From assembly GCA_017429325.1 (NCBI GenBank), contig JAFRPC010000021.1, forward strand, positions 1 through 58,927: a stretch of 58,927 bases of DNA, in the 5' to 3' direction. Numbering within the stretch: the first letter of the stretch is position 1; each line of letters opens with the position of its first letter. Source of the stretch: Oscillospiraceae bacterium (GTDB lineage Bacteria > Bacillota > Clostridia > Oscillospirales > Oscillospiraceae). Shown one piece after another: positions 34,305 to 42,569 of this stretch. Below the pieces are notes generated by a model. That model was not told where the DNA came from. It saw only the letters and a list, made by a program, of their open reading frames with translations, and did no database searches. Made by a program: the position numbers and the translations under genes.

Positions 34305-36277
34305 GTTCCGGCTTGTGCCGCTGTTCTGAATACGTCCGTGTACGCACTGCCTTCTCGGTAGAAAACTGGCGGCCGCCCCAGGCGGCAGCGGACGTTGTAC
34401 TCCTTGCCGCCCTCCAGCTCCTTCCCGGTCCAGAAGTGGACCCACCGGCCCGCGGGCAGGAAGACCTGCCGGTATTGCAGTCCCTTTTCCAGGACCGGGC
34501 AGACGTAGAGCTCGCTGCCGAAGAAATAGCTGTAGGGGTCCCGGCTGGCGCCGTAGTCCACGGCCTGCCAGAAGTCAGGCCGCAGAGCGGGCAAGCCCTC
34601 CCCGGCCTCCGCCAAGCAGCGGAGCAGATAGGGCTTCAGGGCGGTGTGGACCTTCGTCAGCTTCACGGTGTAGGGCAGGACCTCCGGGTCGTCGAACTGG
34701 ACGTTGGCCCAGGGCCGCAGGGATTCGTGGCTCCGCATGAGCGGGGAGAAGCAGGCCATCTCCATCCAGCGGATGAAGAGCTCCGCGTTTCGCTTGATCT
34801 TGAGGAAGGTGAAGAAGCCGCCGATGTCGGAGTGGACCAGGCTCACGCCGGAGAAACCCAGGTTGAAGCTGGCGGGCAGGACGCAGGGCATCCCGTAGTC
34901 CTTCGTCCAGTCGGTGTGCTGGTCGCCGTTCCAGAGGATCGGCGCGTAAGTCTGGACGCCGGGGTAGCCGGAGCGCATGAAGAACATCACGTCCTCCGCC
35001 CCGTACTCCTCCACGGCCTCCCGGTTCAGCTTCGCCCAGAGGACGGGCCAGCGGTTGTGGAGCCGGGCCGGGTCCCCCTCGTGGAGCACGCAGTCCACGG
35101 GCAGGTACTCGCCGAAGTCCGCCATCCAGCCGGAGACGCCCTGGTCCAGCATGTTCCGCTTGATGAGGACCTCCTTGATGAAGGTCACGGTCTCGGGGTT
35201 CGTGAGGTCCAGCATCCCGGCCTCGAAGGTGGTGGACTTGATGTGGTACACTGTGCCGTCCTGCCGGGTGATGAGCCAGCCCTTGTCTCTGCATTCCTTG
35301 TAGAGGCGGCTGTCCTTCACCAGATAGGGGTTGATGTAGGCCAGGAATCGGACGCCCCGCTCCCGCAGCCGGGCGACGGTCTGCTTCAGCGCGGGGTAGA
35401 GCTTCTCGTCCGCTTCCCAGTTCCACCAGACCTGCTTGCCCATGGCGGTGCGGTTCTCGCCGGACCAGTCCTGACACCAGACGGCGGAGACCTTCGCTCC
35501 GGCGTCCAGCATGGCGAAGGCTTTCTGCACCGCGGTCTCGCCGCCCCCCTGGACCCCTAAGATCATGCCCTCCAGGCACCAGTCCGGGAGGTACTGCCGG
35601 TTGGGGATGTCTCGGGCCAGAGCCCGGACCAGGGTCTCGTAGTCCTCCGCCCGCAGCAGGGTCAGGGAGGCCGGGCAGGCGTCGAAGGTAAAGCTGAAGG
35701 TCTCGCCGAAGTCGGAAATGCCGTCGCTGTCGGTGTCGAAGCGGATCAGCCGCCCCCGGTCCGTCACAAAGACGGGCATAGGCGCGTAGCTGCCGATGCG
35801 GCTGTGGGGCTTTTCGCGGTAGAGCTTCCGGGGCAGCAGGGCCTTTTCAAGGACCGTGGCGGCCTGGATGTGCTCGGAGACCAGGTTCACCACCCGCTCC
35901 CCCCGGAGATTGACCTGCCGGTACTGCTCGCCGCCGCCGAAGACGGCCTCGTCCGCCTCCGCGGGCAGGGTGAAGGTATAGGCCCGGCCCGCTTCGCCGC
36001 AGAGCTCCAGCACCGCGCCGTGCTCCAGCTCCCGCGGGGTGACGCGCAGGCAGTGGTCCCCGCCGGTCAGGACGACGGCGTCGCCCTCCGGGGCCGCCTC
36101 CGTCAGCGGACAGCGGTCCAGCTCCGCCACCTGCTCCTTGACGGTGCCGCGGTTGGCGGAATAGGTCTTTTCCCGCCGGAGCGTGACGGCAAAGGGTCGA
36201 TCCGGCCTGTGCTCCAGCAGGACCTGTCCGTCCAGAGAAAGAGTCCAGACGCCGTTTTGGATCATAGATTGGAGCAT
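34298..36277 (-). CDS. GH31 glycosidase, YihQ-like subgroup
   Basis: 659 residues. The catalytic region WMADFGEYLPVD (nucleophile Asp) and NGDQHTDWTKDYG (acid/base Asp), with VSLVHSDIGGFFTF, place it in GH31 near the sulfoquinovosidase YihQ. The stretch QDWSGENRTAMGKQVWWNW aligns by eye with the YihQ sulfonate-binding segment, but where YihQ has Arg (GKR..W) this has Gln. An alpha-glucosidase/alpha-xylosidase-type role is therefore as likely as sulfoquinovose release. AAAGGAGG precedes ATG 36277; the GPH symporter is downstream. Confidence 0.9.
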   Translation of the reverse strand: MLQSMIQNGVWTLSLDGQVLLEHRPDRPFAVTLRREKTYSANRGTVKEQVAELDRCPLTEAAPEGDAVVLTGGDHCLRVTPRELEHGAVLELCGEAGRAYTFTLPAEADEAVFGGGEQYRQVNLRGERVVNLVSEHIQAATVLEKALLPRKLYREKPHSRIGSYAPMPVFVTDRGRLIRFDTDSDGISDFGETFSFTFDACPASLTLLRAEDYETLVRALARDIPNRQYLPDWCLEGMILGVQGGGETAVQKAFAMLDAGAKVSAVWCQDWSGENRTAMGKQVWWNWEADEKLYPALKQTVARLRERGVRFLAYINPYLVKDSRLYKECRDKGWLITRQDGTVYHIKSTTFEAGMLDLTNPETVTFIKEVLIKRNMLDQGVSGWMADFGEYLPVDCVLHEGDPARLHNRWPVLWAKLNREAVEEYGAEDVMFFMRSGYPGVQTYAPILWNGDQHTDWTKDYGMPCVLPASFNLGFSGVSLVHSDIGGFFTFLKIKRNAELFIRWMEMACFSPLMRSHESLRPWANVQFDDPEVLPYTVKLTKVHTALKPYLLRCLAEAGEGLPALRPDFWQAVDYGASRDPYSYFFGSELYVCPVLEKGLQYRQVFLPAGRWVHFWTGKELEGGKEYNVRCRLGRPPVFYREGSAYTDVFRTAAQAGTN

Positions 36278-36307
36278 AGACGACCTCCTTTCATCGTTTC
36301 TGCGTTC

Positions 36308-36336
36308 ATCATATCACAGCAGCGGTAGGATGGCAA
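36308..36336 (-). promoter_or_regulatory. Promoter of the GH31-GPH unit
   Basis: Minus strand TTGCCA, 17-bp spacer, TATGAT. Confidence 0.72.
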
Positions 36337-36339
36337 GTA

Positions 36340-36368
36340 AAAAAACCGGCTGCCCGCAGGCAGCCGGT
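36340..36368 (-). terminator. Intrinsic terminator after the PRTase gene
   Basis: Stem ACCGGCTGCC/GGCAGCCGGT with a four-base loop, followed on the minus strand by a run of T. Confidence 0.92.
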
Positions 36369-36385
36369 AAAAAAGCGAAGGAGCG

Positions 36386-37015
36386 TTACAGAGCAGAATA
36401 GCCGAAGCTGTTGACCAGGGCGTCCAGACGGCGGCCCGCCTTGCAGTAGGGGCAGTCGCGGTAGTCGTAGCTGGCGTAGTTGGGCAGGTCGTTCAGGTCA
36501 TAGACCGAGTGGACCGGGAAGCCCGAGGAGGTGTCCACGGCACTGTAGAGGGCGCACACGCCGCTGACCTCGCCGCCGTAGTAGCCGATGGCCTCGATGG
36601 AGCGGTTGGCGGTGAAGCCCGTGGTGACGCTGGCCATGAGGACCAGAACGTGCTTGTCCCGGATCAGGGGCTGGACGTTGTCCCGGAAGATGATCTGGCT
36701 GTTGGCGTTGTATTCCGGCTCCAGCACACAGATGTCCCGATGGTCGTTGATGCTGCGGGAGGAGGTGACGAGCTCCCGGGCCAGGCAGGTGCCGATGACA
36801 GCGGTGCCGTCGAGGCAGAGAATGGTGTCCACCGGGATGTTCCGGTAGAAGGGGGCCAACTGCTTGGCAACATCTGACGCCTCATTCAGGCGGGTCTTGT
36901 GGTAGGAGATATCGACGTAGTAGTTGATATGGCTGTGGTTGGTGGCAAAATGGCCGCGGGCCACACGAAGGGGTACGTTGCCTCTTCTGACGGGCAGCTC
37001 CTGAATTTCAATCAC
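36386..37015 (-). CDS. Phosphoribosyltransferase-fold protein (OPRT-like)
   Basis: 209 residues. A PRTase fold is suggested by TILCLDGTAVIGTCLAREL and by VLVLMASVTTGFTANRSIEA in the PRPP-loop position. There the usual pair of acidic residues (D-D/E-x-x-x-T-G) is replaced by M-A-S-V-T-T-G, so PRPP binding may be altered. A CPYCKAG motif at the C-terminus is unusual and may bind metal. Clostridial genomes often annotate it as orotate phosphoribosyltransferase; true activity is unknown. Own promoter and terminator. Confidence 0.72.
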   Translation of the reverse strand: MIEIQELPVRRGNVPLRVARGHFATNHSHINYYVDISYHKTRLNEASDVAKQLAPFYRNIPVDTILCLDGTAVIGTCLARELVTSSRSINDHRDICVLEPEYNANSQIIFRDNVQPLIRDKHVLVLMASVTTGFTANRSIEAIGYYGGEVSGVCALYSAVDTSSGFPVHSVYDLNDLPNYASYDYRDCPYCKAGRRLDALVNSFGYSAL

Positions 37016-37047
37016 GGCAAAATCCTCCCTTTCAGGTTGTTATTGTT

Positions 37048-37077
37048 ATTCTACCTCTAAACAGGTCGATTTGTCAA
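37048..37077 (-). promoter_or_regulatory. Promoter for the PRTase gene
   Basis: Minus strand TTGACA, 18-bp spacer, TAGAAT. Confidence 0.78.
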
Positions 37078-37095
37078 GTGCTTCCCTGCTTATCG

Positions 37096-37124
37096 TTGAC
37101 AAAAAAACAAAAGGGAATTATAAT
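37096..37124 (+). promoter_or_regulatory. Consensus promoter for the YgjV-like gene
   Basis: TTGACA (37096-37101), 17-bp spacer, TATAAT (37119-37124): a perfect sigma-A promoter. Confidence 0.9.
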
Positions 37125-37155
37125 AAGAAATAATAACACAGAGGAGGCATGTCCC

Positions 37156-37770
37156 ATGTCCGGTGAAACGATCCTTCAGCTTGTCGGTTACTTTTCCACG
37201 CTTCTGATCCTGGTCTCCTTCCTGATGACCTCGGTGGTCAAGCTGCGCCTGGTGAACTTAGTGGGCTCCGCCATTTTCGTGGTCTTCGCTTTCCTGACAA
37301 AATCTTACCCCACGGCCATCATGAACGTGGGCCTGTGCATCATCAACATCTATTTCCTGATCCGCCTCCTGCGGGCCAAGCGGCTGACGCTGATGCTGCC
37401 CATTGACCTGGACAGTGCCTATCTGCGGGAGTTTTTGAAGCTCTACCGGGAGGACATTCGCACCTATTTCCCCGCCTTCGACGCGGACGCCCCCGGTGTG
37501 GACGCAGCCTATTTCGTCTACTACGACATGGACCCCGTGGGCCTGACCATGGGCAACCGCCTGGCGGACGGTGCGCTGGACATCCGCCTGGACTACACCA
37601 TCCCCAAGTACCGCGACGCCTCCGTGGGCCGCTTCCTCTATCCCCACCTGCTGGGGGAGGAGGGCTTCACGGCCCTGGAGTTCCGCAACGCCTCCGAGAA
37701 GCATGAGAAGTACCTGCAAAAGGTGGGTTTCCGCAAAGAGGGCGACTGCTGGCGGCTGACGAAGGGATAG
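37156..37770 (+). CDS. YgjV-like membrane protein with a GNAT-like C-terminal domain
   Basis: 204 residues. Three hydrophobic helices (~5-25, 30-48, 52-72) resemble the YgjV/SWEET-like half-transporter family. The soluble remainder (~80-204) looks like an acyltransferase-related fold, with VGRFLYPHLLGEEGFTALEF and YLQKVGFRKEG near the end, but no acetyl-CoA loop is evident. GAGGAGG precedes ATG 37156. Function unknown; the fused arrangement itself is seen directly. Confidence 0.72.
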   Translation: MSGETILQLVGYFSTLLILVSFLMTSVVKLRLVNLVGSAIFVVFAFLTKSYPTAIMNVGLCIINIYFLIRLLRAKRLTLMLPIDLDSAYLREFLKLYREDIRTYFPAFDADAPGVDAAYFVYYDMDPVGLTMGNRLADGALDIRLDYTIPKYRDASVGRFLYPHLLGEEGFTALEFRNASEKHEKYLQKVGFRKEGDCWRLTKG

Positions 37771-38045
37771 GCAACAGGCAACAGGCAACAGGCATCAGGG
37801 GACGGGGGACGCGGATCCTTCGCTCCGCTCAGGATGACACGCGTGTAGCGCGGGCAATCTGCCCGCCGTCCCCCGCCGTAGGGGCGCTCACTGAGCGCCC
37901 GCCGTTCCCCGCCCGGACAAGGTTAGAAGTAAGAGGTAAGAAGTAAGAAGTGACCGCACGGTAGCGGCGCACAGTGTGCGCCACGGGTCCTGCCGTCCCC
38001 CGTCCGTAGGGACAGCTCTGTAGGGACGGCTCTCAGCCGTCCGCC
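37769..38045. repeat. Repeat-dense gap before the NUDIX gene
   Basis: Direct repeats of GGCAACA (37769-37799) overlap the preceding stop. Then come CGGGCAATCTGCCCG, GGGGCGCTCACTGAGCGCCC, an array of AGAAGTAAGA units (37926-37950), GGCGCACAGTGTGCGCC, and two GTAGGGAC hairpins. No promoter is obvious and no ORF fits. Confidence 0.85.
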
Positions 38046-38088
38046 TTCCCACACTTAGTAAACACACATCAAAAAACGGGGAATGCAC

Positions 38089-38580
38089 ATGGAAGAAAAA
38101 ATTTTACCGACCCACATCATCGCTGCCGCAGGCGTGGTGCGCAACGATCAAAACGAGCTCCTGCTGGTCAACACGCCCCGGCACGGCTGGGTATTCCCCG
38201 GCGGCATCGTCGAGGTGGGGGAGAACGTCATCGATGGTGTGAAGCGGGAAGTGATGGAGGAGACCGGCATCGCCGTCGAGGTCGGAGACCTGTTCTGCGT
38301 CTCCTCCAATACGCAAAAATACCCCGGCTACAACGGGGTAAAGGAAGTGCCCACCAAGCTTATGCTGGACTTCATCTGCAAGGCGAAGGCCGGGACCCCG
38401 CGCCCCTCCGAGGAGAATACTGAATCAGCCTATTTCCCCGTGGAGCAGGCGTCGGTCCTGATCCAAGACCCGGTGATCCGGGAGCGCTTTCAGGCATATC
38501 TGGACTATACAGGCAGACCGATCTATCTGGAATACGTTAGAAAACCGAGCTATCAGTTAAAGTTCAAACGACTGTTATAA
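38089..38580 (+). CDS. NUDIX hydrolase
   Basis: 163 residues. The Nudix box runs GGIVEVGENVIDG to REVMEETGI, matching GX5EX7REUXEEXGU with all acidic residues. Such enzymes cleave nucleoside diphosphate-linked compounds; the substrate is unknown. ATG 38089 is six bases past GGGGA; ATG 38083 is too close to it. The gene is bracketed by inverted GGCAACA arrays (37769-37799 and 38588-38617). Confidence 0.93.
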   Translation: MEEKILPTHIIAAAGVVRNDQNELLLVNTPRHGWVFPGGIVEVGENVIDGVKREVMEETGIAVEVGDLFCVSSNTQKYPGYNGVKEVPTKLMLDFICKAKAGTPRPSEENTESAYFPVEQASVLIQDPVIRERFQAYLDYTGRPIYLEYVRKPSYQLKFKRLL

Positions 38581-38587
38581 CCATTCC

Positions 38588-38617
38588 CTGTTGCCCGTTG
38601 CCTGTTGCCTGTTGCCT
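38588..38617. repeat. TGTTGCC array, inverted partner of 37769-37799
   Basis: Four units of TGTTGCC or CGTTGCC are the reverse complement of the GGCAACA array on the other side of the NUDIX gene. Confidence 0.88.
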
Positions 38618-38638
38618 CAAAATACAGGAGGAAACCAT

Positions 38639-39313
38639 ATGAAGCTTTTATACGCAGAGGACGAACGCAGCCTTGCGGAGGCTGTGGTGGACGTGCTGGA
38701 ATACCACAAGTACAAGGTGGACGTGGTCTATGACGGGCAGGATGCCCTGGACTGGGCCGCCAACGACAGCTACGACGGCATCATCCTGGACGTGATGATG
38801 CCCAAGCTCAGCGGCCTGGAGGTCCTGAAGCGGCTGCGGGCCAAGGGGGACCGGACCCCCATCCTCCTGCTGACGGCCAAGGCCGAGGTGGAGGACCGGA
38901 TCCAGGGCCTGGACCTGGGGGCGGACGACTATCTGCCCAAGCCCTTCGCCATGGGCGAGCTCCTGGCCCGCATCCGGGCCATGCTCCGCCGCCGGGAGGA
39001 CTTCACCCCGGACCTGCTCACCATGGGAAACCTGACCCTGGACCGCCAGAGCTACACCCTGGCGGTGGGGGAGAACAAGCTGCTCCTGCCAAAGCTGGAG
39101 TATCAGATGATGGAGATGTTCCTGCTCAACCGGGGCATTTATCTCTCCACCGAGGACATTCTGGTCAAGGTCTGGGGCTATGACACCGACGCCGAAATCG
39201 GCATCGTCTGGGTCTACATCTCCTATTTGCGCAAGAAGCTGGCAAGCTTAGGGGCCGACGTGGTCCTCAAGGCCAAACGAAACATCGGCTACACGCTGGA
39301 GCAGGCAACATGA
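38639..39313 (+). CDS. OmpR-family response regulator
   Basis: 224 residues. Receiver: YAEDERS acidic pocket, phospho-Asp in IILDVMMPKLSG, Lys in DDYLPKPFA. The DNA-binding winged helix contains LEYQMMEMFLLNRG and VWVYISYLRKKL. CAGGAGG precedes ATG 38639. It overlaps the kinase gene by 4 bp (ATGA), so they are a cognate pair. Confidence 0.94.
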   Translation: MKLLYAEDERSLAEAVVDVLEYHKYKVDVVYDGQDALDWAANDSYDGIILDVMMPKLSGLEVLKRLRAKGDRTPILLLTAKAEVEDRIQGLDLGADDYLPKPFAMGELLARIRAMLRRREDFTPDLLTMGNLTLDRQSYTLAVGENKLLLPKLEYQMMEMFLLNRGIYLSTEDILVKVWGYDTDAEIGIVWVYISYLRKKLASLGADVVLKAKRNIGYTLEQAT

Positions 39314-40635
39314 TCAAAACACTGAAACGAAAATTTATCGTGTCGGCCATGATCGCCGTTACGGTGCTGCTGGTGACGCTGCTGGGCGCGGTGAACGCGG
39401 TGAACGCCTGGACCACGGCCCAGGACACGGAGCGTCTGCTGGAAAACCTGGTGCAGATGGAGTCCGACGGCAGGCCGGACATGCCCCAGGCAGAGCAGCC
39501 CCCGGAGGGCGAAGCGCCGCCGGAGCTGCCTGCCGGAGAAAACGGATTCCGTCCCGAAGGAGAGCCCCCCGCCCAGCGGGAGGAGGGCCGGGGCAAGGGC
39601 TTTATGGCCGAGGTCTTTACGGAGAACGACAGGCTCTCCGCGGTCTATTTTACCGTCTGGACCAGGGACGGCGAGGTCGTCCGGTCCGACGTGAGTCGGA
39701 TCTCCACCGTCTCTGAGACCGACGCAGCCGCCCTGGCCCAGTCGGTCCTGGCCGAAGACGCTGCGGAGGGGCGGACCGACAGCTTCCGCTATGCCTCCGC
39801 CCGCAACCGGAACGACGAAACGGTCTATGTCTTTCTGGAGAACTCCGCCCGCCGCAACGCGGTGCTGCGGGTCGTCGCCCTCTCTGCCCTGGCGGGGCTG
39901 GGGGGCTGGCTGCTGATGCTGGGTCTGGTGTGCCTGCTGGCGAAGAAGACCATCGCCCCCATCGCGGAGAACATGGACCGGCAGCGCCAGTTCGTCACCG
40001 ACGCGGGCCACGAGCTCAAAACGCCCCTGGCCATCATCCAGGCCAATACGGAGGCTATGGAGCTGATCGCCGGGGAGAGCAAATGGAGCCGCAACATCAA
40101 GACCCAGACCGCCCGCCTTACGGAGCTGACGCAGAACCTGTTGACCCTGGCCCGGGCCGACGAAGAGCCCTCCTTGGGGAGCCTCGCGCCGGTGGAGCTG
40201 TCCGCCCTGGCGGAGAAAACCGCCCAGATGTTCCAGACGCCCATGGAGCAAAAGGGACTGCGCCTGGAGGCGAAGCTGGCCCCCGGCCTCGTCGTCCGGG
40301 GCAGCGAGGATCAGCTGCGGAGCCTGCTGTCCATTCTGCTGGACAATGCCGTCAAGTACGCCTCCGAAAACTCCGCTCTGCGGCTGAGCTTGAAGGGGGA
40401 GGAGAAGACCTGCACCCTGCGGCTGGAAAACCGCTGCGACAAGCTGCCGGACTGCCCGCCGGAGCGGCTCTTTGACCGCTTCTACCGGGCGGACGCCGCC
40501 CGGACCCAGTCCTCCGGCGGCTTCGGCATCGGCCTCTCCGCCGCTCAGGTCATCGTCCTGCGCCACCGTGGCCGCCTGGAGGCCGAGTACCCGGCGGAAG
40601 ACCGCGTCGCCTTCACGGTCACACTGCCGCGCTGA
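39310..40635 (+). CDS. Sensor histidine kinase
   Basis: 441 residues. Two membrane helices (~12-35 and ~192-215) enclose a Glu/Pro-rich extracytoplasmic region. FVTDAGHELKTPLAIIQ carries the phospho-His; LDNAVKYASE is the N box and GGFGIGLSAAQVIVL the G2 box. The G1 box D-x-G-x-G is missing and replaced by ENRCDKLPDCP, a feature of one clostridial kinase subgroup. Signal unknown. Confidence 0.92.
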   Translation: MIKTLKRKFIVSAMIAVTVLLVTLLGAVNAVNAWTTAQDTERLLENLVQMESDGRPDMPQAEQPPEGEAPPELPAGENGFRPEGEPPAQREEGRGKGFMAEVFTENDRLSAVYFTVWTRDGEVVRSDVSRISTVSETDAAALAQSVLAEDAAEGRTDSFRYASARNRNDETVYVFLENSARRNAVLRVVALSALAGLGGWLLMLGLVCLLAKKTIAPIAENMDRQRQFVTDAGHELKTPLAIIQANTEAMELIAGESKWSRNIKTQTARLTELTQNLLTLARADEEPSLGSLAPVELSALAEKTAQMFQTPMEQKGLRLEAKLAPGLVVRGSEDQLRSLLSILLDNAVKYASENSALRLSLKGEEKTCTLRLENRCDKLPDCPPERLFDRFYRADAARTQSSGGFGIGLSAAQVIVLRHRGRLEAEYPAEDRVAFTVTLPR

Positions 40636-40665
40636 GCCGGAGCTTCATGATTCGTTTTCCAAAAG

Positions 40666-40722
40666 CGCACAGGGGCCGGTTCTATGTGTTATTTCAGAAC
40701 ACATAGAACCGGCCCCTGTGCG
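40666..40722. repeat. 57-bp hairpin repeat, copy A
   Basis: Perfect 25-bp arms (40666-40690, 40698-40722; right arm core CATAGAACCGGCCCCTGTGC) around a seven-base loop, between convergent genes. Related copies lie at 44303-44358 and 49431-49485. Probably a bidirectional terminator. Confidence 0.92.
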
Positions 40723-40746
40723 TATGATTGCTTAGGCTTCCCCGGG

Positions 40747-41604
40747 TTATCCCTTGACTGCGCCGGCGGCGACGCCCTTGATGATGTGCTTCTGACAGGT
40801 CAGATAGAAGATGATGACCGGAATGATGGACAGCAGGATCAGGGCCATAGTCGCGCCCAGATCCACGGTGCCGTAGCTGCCCTTCAGGTACTGGATGTGG
40901 ATGGGGATGGTGCGGTACTCGTTGATGTTCAGCACCAGGTAGGGCAGCAGATAGTCGTTCCAGATCCACATGATCTCCAGAATGCCCACGGAGATCAGCG
41001 TGGGCTTCAGCATGGGAAGCACAATGCGGAAATAGGTCCGCACAGGGCCGCAGCCGTCAATGGCTGCGGATTCCTCGATTTCCAGGGGGATGGACTTGAC
41101 AAAGCCCACGAACATAAAGATGGCAAGGCCGGCACCGAAGCCCAGATAGACCACGGGGATGGTCCAGGGGGTGTTCAGATGGAGCTTGTCCGCCGTCTTG
41201 GACAGGGTGTACATGACCATCTGGAAGGGCACCACCATGGAAAAGACGCAGAGGAAGTAGATCACCTTGCAGAACATGGATTTGACCCGGGCAATGTACC
41301 AGGCAGCCATAGAGGTGAACAGAAGGATCAGCGTCGTGGAGGCCACGGTGATCAGCACACTGAAGACCACGCTCTTCCAGAAGGGATAGTTGCCGAAGGT
41401 CATGCCTTTGACGAAGTTTTGCAGACCGTTCCAGCTATCCCCGTTGGGGAAGGCAAAGGTCTCTGACTTGACGAAGGCGTTCTGCTTGAAGGAGTTGATG
41501 ACCACTGTGAGGACGGGCAGCACATAGATGATGCAGATGACCGCCAGCACCACGGAGAGCACAGTCTTGCGCCTGCGCTCGGAAGAGAAGCTTTTCTGTC
41601 TCAT
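40747..41604 (-). CDS. Carbohydrate ABC transporter permease (MalG-like)
   Basis: 285 residues, six helices. The EAA loop EIEESAAIDGCGPVRTYFRI, with conserved Gly, contacts the ATPase. Start overlaps the MalF-like stop by one base (TAATG). Works with the proteins at 41604 and 42570. Confidence 0.95.
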   Translation of the reverse strand: MRQKSFSSERRRKTVLSVVLAVICIIYVLPVLTVVINSFKQNAFVKSETFAFPNGDSWNGLQNFVKGMTFGNYPFWKSVVFSVLITVASTTLILLFTSMAAWYIARVKSMFCKVIYFLCVFSMVVPFQMVMYTLSKTADKLHLNTPWTIPVVYLGFGAGLAIFMFVGFVKSIPLEIEESAAIDGCGPVRTYFRIVLPMLKPTLISVGILEIMWIWNDYLLPYLVLNINEYRTIPIHIQYLKGSYGTVDLGATMALILLSIIPVIIFYLTCQKHIIKGVAAGAVKG

Positions 41605-42497
41605 TACTGCTGCACCTCCCGTTTTCTGGTAAACCGGAGCTGGATCAGACCCAGACCCGCTACAAGGATAAAGAACAGAACGGCCTTGGCCTGGCCGACG
41701 CCGGGAGACGCGGTATTGGAGCTGTAGAAGGTGTTGAAGATGTTCAGAGCCAGCATTTCCGTGGTCTTGATCGAGGAGCCGTCCGGCTGGATCACGAAGG
41801 GCTGTCCGGCGGTCAGCGCCATATTCTGGTCGAAGAGCTTGAAGCCGTTGGTCAGGCTCAGAAAGGTGCAGATGGTGATGGAGGGCATGACGTTCGGGAT
41901 GATGACCCGGAAGAGGGTCTGTCGGCGGTTGGCGCCGTCGATCTTGGCGGCCTCCAGCATATCCTCCGGGACTGCCTGGAGCCCTGCAATGTAGATGATC
42001 ATCATATAGCCGATCTGCTGCCAGAGCATCAGGATGATCAGCCCCCAGAAGCCGTATTTGGTCTCCATGAGGATGGAGGTGCTGTACATGGACAGCACAC
42101 CGTCAAAAATCATGGACCAGATATAGCCCAGGACAATGCCGCCGATGAGGTTCGGCATGAAGAACACCGTGCGGAAGAGGTTGCTTCCCTTGATGCCCTG
42201 GGTCAGCAGGTAGGCCACCATAAAGGCCAGCACGTTGATCAGCACCAGGCTGACCCCCGCGAAGAGGGCGGTGTACCAGAAGGCGTGCCGGAAGCTGGGA
42301 TCCTCCAGCGCCCGGGCAAAGTTGCCGAAGCCGATGAACTCCGCGTCGGAGATCAGGCGGAACTTGCACAGAGACAGCCAGATGCCCTGGACAAAGGGCC
42401 AGACAAAGCCGATGATAAAGGCGGCCACCACAGGGCCGAGAAAGAGCAGGCCCCAGCGGCGGGTCGGATGCTTCCAGATTTGCTTGAGCGGATTCAT
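41604..42497 (-). CDS. Carbohydrate ABC transporter permease (MalF-like)
   Basis: 297 residues, six helices. The EAA loop is EDMLEAAKIDGANRRQTLFR. It forms the membrane channel with the MalG-like protein. No ATP-binding subunit lies in this operon, so a shared MsmK-type ATPase encoded elsewhere is expected. ATG 42497 follows AGTGAGAGG. Confidence 0.95.
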   Translation of the reverse strand: MNPLKQIWKHPTRRWGLLFLGPVVAAFIIGFVWPFVQGIWLSLCKFRLISDAEFIGFGNFARALEDPSFRHAFWYTALFAGVSLVLINVLAFMVAYLLTQGIKGSNLFRTVFFMPNLIGGIVLGYIWSMIFDGVLSMYSTSILMETKYGFWGLIILMLWQQIGYMMIIYIAGLQAVPEDMLEAAKIDGANRRQTLFRVIIPNVMPSITICTFLSLTNGFKLFDQNMALTAGQPFVIQPDGSSIKTTEMLALNIFNTFYSSNTASPGVGQAKAVLFFILVAGLGLIQLRFTRKREVQQ

Positions 42498-42569
42498 TTT
42501 CCTCTCACTTCCCTTTCGGAATTGTAAAAGCAGGGCGGGTTTGCGGCCCGCCCTGCGGTTTCGGTGGAA

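Noticed and set aside
34298..36277. Firm call as sulfoquinovosidase
   Set aside because: The Arg expected to bind sulfonate is Gln in the aligned segment; only the YihQ-like subgroup is supported.
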